This document shows, one piece after another, positions 46,286-55,614 of a stretch of 64,000 bases of DNA; the first letter of the stretch is position 1; each line of letters opens with the position of its first letter. Position numbers and translations under genes: made by a program. Under the pieces are notes generated by a model. It was not told the origin of the DNA. It did not search any database and saw only the letters and a list, made by a program, of their open reading frames with translations. The DNA is from Rosellinia necatrix. Taxonomy: Eukaryota; Ascomycota; Sordariomycetes; Xylariales; Xylariaceae. The stretch lies in the NCBI GenBank assembly GCA_021209875.1, contig JAGYVD010000007.1:3100001-3164000 (forward strand). Direction: 5' to 3'.

Positions 46286-47145
46286 ATGCCCCCGACACTC
46301 ATTCTCGTACGCCATGCCCAGGCAGAGCACAATACCACACGTGAGTATCTTAATGATAATGTATGAGTCGGGGTTCGGAAACCAGACTAATTGCTCACAG
46401 AGGACTACTCCCTTCATGATCCAAGTCTCACTGAGCTTGGACGAGAGCAATGTGTCGAACTGCGAAAGGGGCTCATGGAAGATCCCTTAGCCCAGCAGGC
46501 TGAATTAATAATCACTTCGCCTATGCGACGTACCATTCAGACTGCCTTGGGCACGGTTGACTGGCTGATAGAGAAAGGGGTCAAGATCCAGGCCGATGCT
46601 CTCTGGCAAGGTATGGGCTTCCGCCCCGCCCCTGCTTAGAAGAGCGCAGCGAACGCCCGCCGTTCGACCCGGCTCAGGCCTCGAACATAAACTAAGGTCG
46701 TGCTATAGAAAATTCGGCGAAGCCATGTGACATCGGCAACGTAGTATCCAAAGTAGCCCAGGAATTCCCCAGTATCGACTACTCGACCGTCGATCCCGTC
46801 TGGCCTGACAAGACGTCGCCAGCAGGAAGTCAATACCACTATACGAGGACAGCGATCCTAGCGCGAGCTCAGGCGGCACTGCAGAAACTGTACAACCGAC
46901 CCGAGAAAGTCATCATCGTGGTATCGCATTCGGGATTCCTGCGTGCCGGCGTCACTGGTTGCTGGTTCTTTAATGCCGATTACCGAATCTTCGACTTCGC
47001 GGCCATGGACGGCCCGGATAGCCTGTATCGGCTAGAACAGCACGCTTCCACGAGAGAAAGGGGCGGTGGCCTCGGTCGCAGCTGGACTAAGGAAGTCCCG
47101 CTGGGCGATGGCTTGCCTGAGGAGCTCCCAAAAGCCGAGGAGTAG
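46286..47145 (+). CDS. Histidine phosphatase (phosphoglycerate mutase-like)
   Basis: Exons are 46286-46340, 46401-46610 and 46709-47145, coding for 233 aa; introns are 60 and 98 nt. The catalytic motif LVRHAQAEHN at residues 7-16 carries the phospho-accepting His of the RHG/RHA branch. Next come LTELGREQC, the ITSPMRRTIQTA motif with the conserved Arg, and the second catalytic His in VVSHSGFLRAG near residue 160. This matches branch-1 fungal cytosolic phosphatases related to YOR283W/Pho-type mutases, which act on small phosphoesters; the substrate cannot be told from sequence. No signal peptide. Confidence 0.9.
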
Positions 47146-48344
47146 ACGGCCGTGTTCAAATCACCCTGCTAAAGGCTGCTGCCTATTTTCTCAGATAGCC
47201 TAGAAGACAATATTAATTCGACCCAGTCACTATGGGACGACGTTGTCTTAGTTCGAATCCCCCTGATACATGAAGACTTGTGCAAAGGTTGATGGCTATC
47301 ATGCTATATCACCCGTACAGTGCATAGATTGAGGCTCCCTGGAATGGATATAATTCGAGAAGGTCATGCCTTCAAGATCCCAAACATATCGGCCCCAACG
47401 GGTTGCTTTCAAATAGAAACCAACGTATCACTAGCCAAACGGTCGATCGGAATTTCGAATAAAGAGTGGTTGAGGCATGCTGTATGGCAGTCCAGGATGG
47501 GATTAGCCCACGGCCAAGCCATCTCCAGTCAGCTGTCTTACCTGAGCGACCTGCCCGTATTGGCCTTGACCTGTGAGGTTAAACCCGGTTCCTCTCATCG
47601 GGCACTAGCACAGCCTCACAAATCTCCGTGTACAAGCCATCGTCAAGTTCAAACGTTGTTTCATCTCCGATTAAAATGATTTATGGCCCTTCAATATCCC
47701 GGGGTGACGGCTTTGGTGCGTACGAACCATCCTTCTTGGGTACGTTTCAGGCTTTATCTTTATAGCCGTGTCAAAGTCTCAACTTCACTATGTACATATA
47801 TATAACTTCAGCTTGTGGCTGTAGGTATGTCCTGTTGAATTGCCGTCTGTGACATCATGATTATACATTCTACCATGTATCTTATATTGGAGGGTATCAA
47901 TGCGCATCCTGTGTATGGGGTAACGCCTTTGATGGCCTGAGGAGCCGAACGAAGTGGCAAATCAAAAGACAGACGAACGCTGGGAAGGGAAAGGCGCTAC
48001 ATGTGTTGACCCCTGTTACTCGTTCTCCAGGCACCAACATATGTCTCGTATTTGAGAGGTACATAGCAGGAGGTCTTGTGTCTGATGCATGCTGGCTGGC
48101 AATCAAGCCGCTATTGGCACATCGCACACTAGCCGCTTATTATTCTTCCTGCCGCCCCCAATCCCAAGAGACCAAGCCACCGGATCAAAGAAACCAGTTC
48201 GGGAAACCAACACCATCCAGTGGCCAGAAAGACGTCTGACAGGGCCGGTTTTGCGCTCAAACGTCTTTTCTACGTGCCGCAAATTCCTCCTCGTTACCTC
48301 TTCCGGGAGGCTTTCCAGATGAATTTCGCATAAGTCTTAAAAGG
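47146..48344. other. 1.2-kb spacer
   Basis: 3' flank of the phosphatase and upstream region of the GH76 gene. A partial tRNA-like signature near 47197-47265 (A-box-like TAGCCTAGAAG and B-box-like AGTTCGAATCC) does not fold and was rejected. Nothing else recognised. Confidence 0.45.
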
Positions 48345-50139
48345 ATGATTCCGTCGCTCGTTTATCTGTTGCCGCTATGTCCGCTGGCCGTCCGGGCCGC
48401 GTTGCAAGTCGACCTCACCTCAAAAGGTTAGCGAGCCCCAAACCCAACTTCCGTCGAACCATCGCCGGAACGACGGGAAATCAAATCAACACCCGCACAA
48501 ACCTCATCTCTAACGCTTTCGCTTTCTTTTACAGAGTCGATTAAGCAAGCTGCTGCGCAGGTAGCGGAGGACTTGCTGAAATATTACCATGGGCACGAAC
48601 CGGGGCAAATCCCCGGCGTGCTGCCCGGCCCGCCGCCCGGCGGCGACTACTACTGGTCCGCATCCTGATCATGGCCCGTACGGGGAATTCCCGTTGCTAA
48701 CCAAGGGGGGCGCAGGTGGGAAGCCGGAGCCATGTGGGGGACCCTACTGGACTACTGGCACTGGACCGGCGACACGACGTACAACAACGTCACTTACGAC
48801 TCTCTCCTGTTCCAGGCTGGTCCCAACCGGGACTACGCCGACAAGAACTGGAGTTTCTCGCTCGGAAACGACGACCAGGCCTTTTGGGCGATGTCCGCTC
48901 TGATCGCGACCGAGACCAAATTCCGAGACCCTCCGCCGGAGCAGGCTCAGTGGCTTGCCCTCGCCCAAGCCGTATGGAACGAGCAGACCAGTGACCATCT
49001 GCGTGATGGCGGCTGCGGGTTTGGTTTACGGTGGCAGGCCGTCTCGCTCAACCCAGGGTTTAGTTACAAGAACAGTATGTTCCTCATCCCTTACCACCCT
49101 GGTCTCCGGAGCTCTCGGGGGGACATCTTCGCAGTTTCCATGAAATGCAACTTCGTCCACCGGCGGTTATCATTAAACACCCACCCCCCCTCCCTCCCCC
49201 CCCTAATCGGATTTTCGTACTAATAAAAGGCGCCTATAGCCATCTCCAACGGTTGTTTCTTTAACATGGGCGCACGCCTCGCCCGGTACACGAAGAACGA
49301 CACCTACCTCGACTGGTCCATCCGGACGTGGGACTGGCTGGTCGCGGTCAACTACATCGACGACCAGTGGAACGTGTACGACGGCGCCGACATCGCCGAG
49401 AACTGCACCAAGATCGTGAAGCAGCAATTTTCGTACAATGCCGGCATCCTGCTCCAAGGGGCAGCATACATATGGAACTATGTAAGTGACATGAATCACT
49501 CCCTCTCTCCCTCTCCCCTCTCCCCCCCTTTCCCAAACAAAGTTAGTTGTATATACTAATTCGTTCTCCCGCCCTTCCACCCGAAAGACCGGCGACGACA
49601 TCTGGCTCGACCGGATCGACGGGCTCCTGGACGGGATCGAGCGGGTGTTCTTCGTGGACGGGGTGGCGTACGAGCCGGCGTGCGAGGGCGGCGTGTGCAC
49701 GGCGGACATGCTGACGTACAAGGGGTTCCTGCACCGGTGGATGGCGTACACGGCGCGGCTGGTGCCGCGGACGGCGGCGCGCATCATGCCGCTGCTCATG
49801 AGCTCGACCAAGGCCGCGGCGGCGCAGTGCACGGGCGGCGACAACGGGCGCCAGTGCGGCTTCCACTGGACCAGCGGCGCGTTCGACGGCCTGCTCGGCG
49901 TCGGCCAGCAGATGAACGTCCTCGGCGCCCTCTCCTCCCTGCTCGTCATGGACGCCCCCGCCCTCGTCACCAACGACACCGGCGGCACCAGCATCGGCGA
50001 CCCCCACGCCGGCGTCGACCGCCCGACCTACGACGAGCTCGGCCCCATCACCGCCGGCGACCGCGCCGGCGCCGGCGTCCTCACCGTCGTCGCCGTCGTC
50101 CTGGCCTCCGTCTCGCTCTGGTGGATGGTCAAGGCGTAG
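48345..50139 (+). CDS. GH76 DFG5/DCW1-type mannan endo-1,6-alpha-mannosidase, GPI-type
   Basis: Exons are 48345-48426, 48535-48655, 48716-49074, 49240-49481 and 49588-50139, coding for 451 aa. The donor of intron 2 (GTCCGC) is unusual but is the only one that restores YYWWEAGAMWGTLLDYW. A signal peptide (MIPSLVYLLPLCPLAVRA) is followed by the GH76 domain with the catalytic Asp pair in GNDDQAFWAM, then WRWQAVSLNPGFSYKNTISNGCFF-like active-site strands, HRWMAYTARLVP and CGFHWTSGAFDGLLGVGQQMN. A C-terminal hydrophobic tail (TVVAVVLASVSLWWMV) fits a GPI-attachment signal. DFG5/DCW1 enzymes are thought to transfer GPI-wall proteins from the membrane to wall glucan, at the cell surface. The last exon is very GC-rich. 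Confidence 0.93.
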
Positions 50140-50694
50140 GGGAGGGGGCGAGCAGGGGCATCGCGCGCCCCCGTAGGGGCGTGTTATCTAATTGACATAA
50201 CTATCCGAACCATATAAGTATTATTTATGTTCTACATTTTTCTGCTTTTATATCATCTGCGTCCGCGCTTTGGTCCGACCTTAGCTTGGCATCTGTAATT
50301 TCTTTATTCCCCGATGTTTGCACCTGGCCAATGTAGTCGGGTTTCGTGTGTAGTATTTATTGACAAAGGAAAAAAAAAAAAGTTATGTATGGGTGTCTTT
50401 TCCCGTCATGCCATGGCCCCCATTCCCAGAGCCTTCGCATATCCCACCCACTTCGTGCCGACAAAAGCGCCACACAAATCTCCCCCCTCAACGTGTCCTT
50501 TTCATTGTCTCCTGATTATAAAAATTATCCGTCGCCTGTCCGCTCATCTCGCGACTTACATGCGACATCATCGATTTTTGCCGCGTGAGACGTTGCGTGA
50601 TTCTATGCCTATTTTTGGGTATATATTTACAGGCCTTTTTTTTCCTTCTTTTTTTTTTTTTCATCAAAGGCGTCGCGGCATACAGGGGATAGCC
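50140..50694. other. Convergent spacer, GH76 gene to GPI-type gene
   Basis: 555 bp between convergent stops, T-rich with T-runs at 50637-50661. No gene recognised. Confidence 0.5.
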
Positions 50695-51339
50695 CTACAG
50701 CATGGCAACGCCTACCGCCAGCCCAGCGAGCACGCCCTTGACGGCGGCCGTGGGGAGCGCGCCGCCACCCGTCGATACGCTACTGCCAGAGGAAGCCGGG
50801 GACGAACTGCCCGAGCCCGAAGAAGAGGCGGGGGTCCCTGCCGAGCCGGAGCCCGTCTGCGTCTCTGCCGCGCCAGAGGAGGTGACGGTGCCGGTGATGA
50901 CGGTGACAGGCGGGGAGGTGATGGAGGCGTGTTGAGAAGCCGAGGCCGAAACCGAAGCCGAGGCAGAGGCCGAACCCTCTGACGACGACGACGGCGACGA
51001 GTCGTCCGACGCGGAGGATTCCGAGGTCACAGCAGCGGCAGCAGAAGAAGAAGAAGTGGGTGTGGCGCTGGCGCCGAAGCCGGGCAGGAAGCTGGGCGAG
51101 TAGGTGGCGGTGCCCTCGTAGGCGGCGCAGCCCGGGACGGTGGTCTTGGGCGGCGCGCGGCCGCCGCCGCAGTCGAGGATCTCGCAGATCTCGCCCGTGT
51201 CCGGCACGTACCAGATCAGGCTGGCGCCGCCGTACGCGACCGTCTGCGACGACACGCAGCCCCCGATGTCCGTCTTCGCCGCCGCCCGCCCCGCGAGCAG
51301 CACCGCCGTCGCGAGCGCCGCCGAGGTCCGGATGAACAT
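50695..51339 (-). CDS. Ser-rich, GPI-type secreted cell-surface protein
   Basis: Intronless, 214 aa. A signal peptide (MFIRTSAALATAVLLAGRAAA) precedes a small Cys-containing module at about residues 23-85: GGCVSSQTVAYGG, IWYVPDTGEICEILDCGGGR, APPKTTVPGCAAYEGTATYS. A low-complexity Ser/Ala/Thr-rich stalk covers about 90-195, likely O-mannosylated. The end, a small-residue site then KGVLAGLAVGVAML, is a GPI-attachment type tail. I know the Cys module as recurrent in Pezizomycotina but not its function. It is convergent with the GH76 DFG5/DCW1 gene, whose enzymes handle such GPI proteins. Confidence 0.85.
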   Translation of the reverse strand: MFIRTSAALATAVLLAGRAAAKTDIGGCVSSQTVAYGGASLIWYVPDTGEICEILDCGGGRAPPKTTVPGCAAYEGTATYSPSFLPGFGASATPTSSSSAAAAVTSESSASDDSSPSSSSEGSASASASVSASASQHASITSPPVTVITGTVTSSGAAETQTGSGSAGTPASSSGSGSSSPASSGSSVSTGGGALPTAAVKGVLAGLAVGVAML

Positions 51340-51898
51340 ATCCGCGCGCGCGCGTGAAAGGAAAGGGTATTAAAAAAAGGTGAGAAGTTTGGATTAGATT
51401 TGCTCCCCCCCCCCGGCCGGTGGAAATTGTAAGAGGTTAAGGCGTGTTTGGAAAGACGGCGCTTTGGAAATGAAGACGGTTGGTCGTTGGAGGGGATTGG
51501 AGTAAGGATGATGCCCCGTGCTAGCTTTCGGGGAAGGAGGAGGAGATTCGGAGATCGAGAGGGTGTTGTTAAATACGTACTTGTATGTAATGAGTGGATG
51601 GCCGTTCTCACTGACGGGACGACGGTGCTAGTTAGTGGCAATTTGCTTGAGAAGCAATTTGAAAAGGGGTTAGGTAATTTGAGTCAAACAAGCGAGCTAG
51701 TGTCAACACTAGACTTCGCGACCAGGTCTAGATGACACGGGTTATCCTTGAGCTTCCCCATATGAGACAATCCCTGGCATTCTATAATTAACTAACTATC
51801 CATAACCTCTTCACATTTTCGTTATCGATGTCTCTCTGCTGCCTAGATTCAAAGCGCACCTAGATCAGGACTCCGCTCGCCGATTATTCAACCCCGTT
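51340..51898. promoter_or_regulatory. Divergent promoter of the GPI-type gene and the 288-aa protein
   Basis: 559 bp between divergent starts, purine-rich on the left side (plus strand). No specific site assigned. Confidence 0.5.
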
Positions 51899-52961
51899 AT
51901 GGCTTCAGATACCCCGGCATACTACCCCGAAGGCTGGGATCGTGAGCGCCTACTCAACGTCGGTGTTACCAACGATGTCGACCACTTGACCGAGGACCAA
52001 TGGGCCGCGTTTCGCGAGGGTTTAAGAGCCGACAAGGGAGAGCAAGGCTTCGAGGAGTTCTTCGATGAGATGTGGAGGCGAGAGAGAATGGCAAAGGGTA
52101 CATACAGCATGACTTATTTCGTACATGTGGTCCCATCATGATCAACCCCTTCCATGTCGTCGCGTCGTCGTCCAGTAATAGCTGTAAACTCATATGCGCA
52201 CTGGCTAGGCATCAAAGACGTTGTATCCGAACCCCCGTTCATGGAAATCATGCGCCTCCGGGAGCAGCGCGTCGGCCTGGGCGCGCGATGGGACCCCTGG
52301 GGCTTCGTGGTGTATAAGAGTCCCGAGATACAAGATCCGGCGCAGTGGCAAGCATGCCGCGAACGCTTCGATGCGATCCTGGATGATTACACGAGCCGGT
52401 ATCGGGAGTACCCCGGGGCCGGAGAGTGCCTGTCGCGGATGAAATTTCGGTGGGTTGAAGACGCGGGCGATGCAGAAGGGAGCGTCAAGTCTATTGCGGC
52501 GTACGTATGACCTTCTCCAGACGGCGAACCAGCGGCCTGACGGCATTCCTTCCTTGCTTGTGGCCGTCTAATTATAACGCAATAGAGCCCGCGCCGCCCT
52601 GGAACTGCCTCCGGGCCTTGATCATAGCGTATCACTATACATTACGCCGGCCGCGCTGGGCTCCATCCTCCATTCTCCGCTCCCGTCCTCGGCGAAGCGA
52701 AAATGGAGAAAGGATATCCCATTTGTCGTCGCGGTTTCCGCACGGGCTGCCGAGGAACCCAACGTTGATGATATCGAAAATGACGTCGCGGGGGCCGGAT
52801 GGCGAGGATATTTCAACGTGGCCGTGGAGTCGCTGCTCGACTCGTTCTTCCCTATCATTGCGAATGATTCGAGATCCCCCTTCGATCTCGGTGGTCGCAT
52901 CTCGGGAGAGGACATCTACTGTGACCATACGAGATGGGGCATACACAAAGTCGGGGTGTAA
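51899..52961 (+). CDS. Uncharacterised 288-aa fungal protein
   Basis: Exons are 51899-52097, 52209-52500 and 52586-52961 (introns 111 and 85 nt), all in phase. It starts MASDTPAYYPEGWDRERLL. Recognisable conserved-looking blocks are HLTEDQWAAFREGLRADKGE, PPFMEIMRLREQRVGLG, ARWDPWGFVVYKSPEIQD, LSRMKFRWVEDAGD, SVSLYITPAALGSIL and DDIENDVAGAGWRGYFNVAV. No signal peptide, membrane span or catalytic motif is apparent; Trp/Arg-rich patterns suggest a folded soluble protein. I do not recognise a named domain. The frame and codon usage make a real gene likely. Confidence 0.75.
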
Positions 52962-53969
52962 TAGTAGGACAAGAGGGAATGATGCGATATGTAGCTAGCT
53001 AGCTAGCTATCAACCCGTTGCCTGCGTGTCTACCTACCCATGAGCTATCCTTCTAGGCTATGTTTCAGTCGTCTCCCCGAACATGAAAAGCGTTTAACCC
53101 GTATTTGAGCAACGAACGAGAAGCGGTTTCATTGGGTTCCTTATAACTAATTCTAGATTCCCCCACCTGTTGAGTTTACACGCACTTGCAATCCTCGAGA
53201 GAGACAATTGGGCTTATTTTAGAGCATAAAAACTATATGGGCCAGAGCAGCTATTTACGATTTAGATTACGATGCATACATTTAGACGATTGGATGTTGA
53301 ACTCTTTTTTTCGACTATTTCAGTGTCGTCCACTACCCCGGCAACCCAGATTCCCAAGGCAGGATGGGATAAACCAAGAAAGATGAACCCCGCCCGCGCT
53401 GTTTGCCCCGTCCGTGTCGGGATGCCTTCCGACCGGTTGTACTTAAAAACACCAGAATACCCCCAGAGCTGGATGTCAAAATGCCGATCCATCTCCGCGC
53501 GGTTAACCGTATACGGCGTGCTTATTTTACAATTAGGGCCCCCGATTCGCCCACGGAACCCGAGCATACCTACCTACTGACCTTCTCTACCCGGGCACTT
53601 ACGATAAATACAGTAGTAGGCACGCTAATTAGGTAATGGGTGTCGCCGTAGGCATACTGGCTTGAGTTGGCCTCGTCCCTTTTAATCGCTGATGCAAGCG
53701 AATCGCTTTATCATGAAAGAAGAACGGGGTTGAATTGGGACAAGAGGCACCGGCGCTTCTACGCTTGTGGTATCGAAAGAACGAAAGAACGCGTGGGTGG
53801 TTGGCATCGCACATCGGAACGGGATCCGAATAATGACGTCTCCCAGAGCTCGTACTTAAGTTGGGACATCCGCCAACATCTCGAGCACCATCAACGGATG
53901 TCTGAAGGGTTGAATCCGACTCCCACTCCTAAGAACCGTTGTGTCACTAATACCAAAGACTTGGATATC
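52962..53969. other. 1-kb spacer, 288-aa gene to epimerase gene
   Basis: No recognised gene. An AGCT tandem (about 52991-53009) and one ACCTACCTA word near 53030 and 53570. The last 300 bp is the likely promoter of the epimerase gene and contains an in-frame ATG at 53667 that I judge too far upstream. Confidence 0.45.
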
Positions 53970-55116
53970 ATGGCTCCTAAGAAAGTATTGATCATCGGCC
54001 CCGGATATATCGGGTGGAATGTCCGTACGTATAAAACCGCCCGCATGCCCCTCGTGCCCAGTTCCGGGGCGTGAAGCGGACCAGAGCGCTGACCCAGCCC
54101 CCATCGCAGTCGAGCTCCTGGCCCGAGAGGACTACGCCGTCACGGGCTTCGTGCGGCGGCGGGAGCACGGCGAGCAGATCCGGGCGTCGGGCGCGTCCGA
54201 GGTGGTCTGCGGCGAGCTGGGGGACGCGGCGCTGCTCTCGGCGCTGGCGGCGGCCCACGACGCCGTCATCCACACGGCGGGCGCGGACCACCTCGCCAGC
54301 GTCGAGGCCGTGCTCGCCGGCGTGCAGCGCCGCGCCGACGCCGGGCTCGCCTCCGTCTTCATCCACACCTCCGGCACGGCCATGACCTCCGACGGCGCCG
54401 CCGGCGCCTTCCGGTCCGACCGCGTCTACGACGACGACGGGCCCGCCGCCGTCGACGCCCTCCCCGACGACGCGCCGCACCGCCCCGTCGACCGCCGCAT
54501 CGTCGCCGAGGCCCGCCGCATCGGCGCCCGCGCCCGCGTCCGCGTCGCCATCATGATCCCGCCCACCGTCTACGGCGTGAACCCGCGCCACCACGACGGC
54601 GCCCGCCGCCTGTCGATGCAGATCCCGACCCTCGCGCGCCACGCCGTCGCGCGCGGGTACGCGGGCCACGTCGGCGCCGGGCGGTCCGTGCATAGCAACG
54701 TGCACGTGCTGGACCTCGCGCGCGCGTACGTGGCGCTGCTGCACGAGCTCGAGTCGTCGGGACCCGACGGGGAGGATGGTGTTGGTGGTGGTGGTGGTGG
54801 TGGTGCTGGAGATTGGAATCCGTACTGCTTCTGCGAGGCGACGGGCGATGACGAGCCGAGCTGGCGCGACATCGCGGCCGCCATCGGCCGCACCCTGCAC
54901 GCCGCCGGCGTCGTCGCGGACCCGACGCCCCGGACCATCCCGCCGGGCCCCGAGTACGACGACCTCGAAGGGCCCAACACCGAGGCCGGCCTCGGCATGA
55001 ATAGCCGCACACGCGCCGTCAGGCTGCGCCGGCTTGGCTGGGCGCCCGTGGAGAAGGGCTGGGAGGCTAGCCTCGTGGAGGACGAGCTGCCGCTTATCCT
55101 GAGGCAGAGGGCGTGA
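53970..55116 (+). CDS. Atypical SDR / NAD(P)-dependent epimerase-like protein
   Basis: Exons are 53970-54024 and 54110-55116 (85-nt intron), coding for 353 aa. The Rossmann motif straddles the intron: KKVLIIGPGYIGWNV at residues 4-18, with GxGYIG for dinucleotide binding, then VTGFVRRREHGEQIRASGA. Further features are AAHDAVIHTAGADH, SVFIHTSGTAMT (equivalent to the catalytic Ser/Thr strand), VRVAIMIPPTVYGVN and a C-terminal YCFCEATGDDEPSWRDIA. The usual YxxxK is not obvious, so catalysis may be non-classical or absent. Homologues are annotated as NAD-dependent epimerase/dehydratase or NmrA-like proteins. Exon 2 is extremely GC-rich, giving long open frames on the opposite strand that are shadows. 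Confidence 0.85.
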
Positions 55117-55614
55117 GGGCGCCGGGTTGGATGGGGAGGATGGGGAGGATGGGGGGTAGTGGTGGAAAGTCACGGCTCGGAGATGTTTATGATGTAATGA
55201 GATCTATTGCGGGCTTCTTCTATCGCATCCCATCTAAAATGGTGTTTCTCTCGCTGCCTTGTTTCTATCGGCGTTGGTCGGGTATTGTCGAAGACAGTAT
55301 TCCCACCACCTTCAGCAAGGTAAAGTGCACGATGCCTATAGCTGGCACCTATATAGTTGCTTTAAATCATAATTCAGCAATACACCGCCCGAGACGAGAC
55401 CCCGAGTTTAAATATACTATAAATATGTCTAGTACTAGTTCCAAAGTCGTTGCATGGCTTCTCCAGTGCTCGCATCAATCATGGTATCAATGATAGTCAC
55501 AGTGGCATATGCCATGAGCCTGTTCCTTTAACTTTGTTTTATATTAATCTAGACTGAAAGCGAATCCAACGCGTTATAACCTGCTAACACAATCTGCGCC
55601 TCTTGGCCGAATAG
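55117..55614. other. Convergent spacer, epimerase gene to GH2 gene
   Basis: 498 bp between convergent stops, with a short GGGAGGAT triplet repeat just after the epimerase stop (about 55130-55153). Nothing else seen. Confidence 0.5.

Noticed and set aside
47197..47265. A-box-like and B-box-like words resembling a tRNA
   Set aside because: T-arm and acceptor do not pair, B box has a mismatch and there is no T-run terminator close by.
53667..53969. In-frame upstream ATG region reported as the start of the epimerase
   Set aside because: The Rossmann motif begins right after the ATG at 53970, as in family members; the upstream stretch has no conserved features.
53992..55173. 393-codon minus-strand ORF over the epimerase gene
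   Set aside because: It is a composition shadow of the GC-rich sense exon: low-complexity Ala/Arg/Val translation and no recognisable fold, while the sense strand has a clear Rossmann protein.
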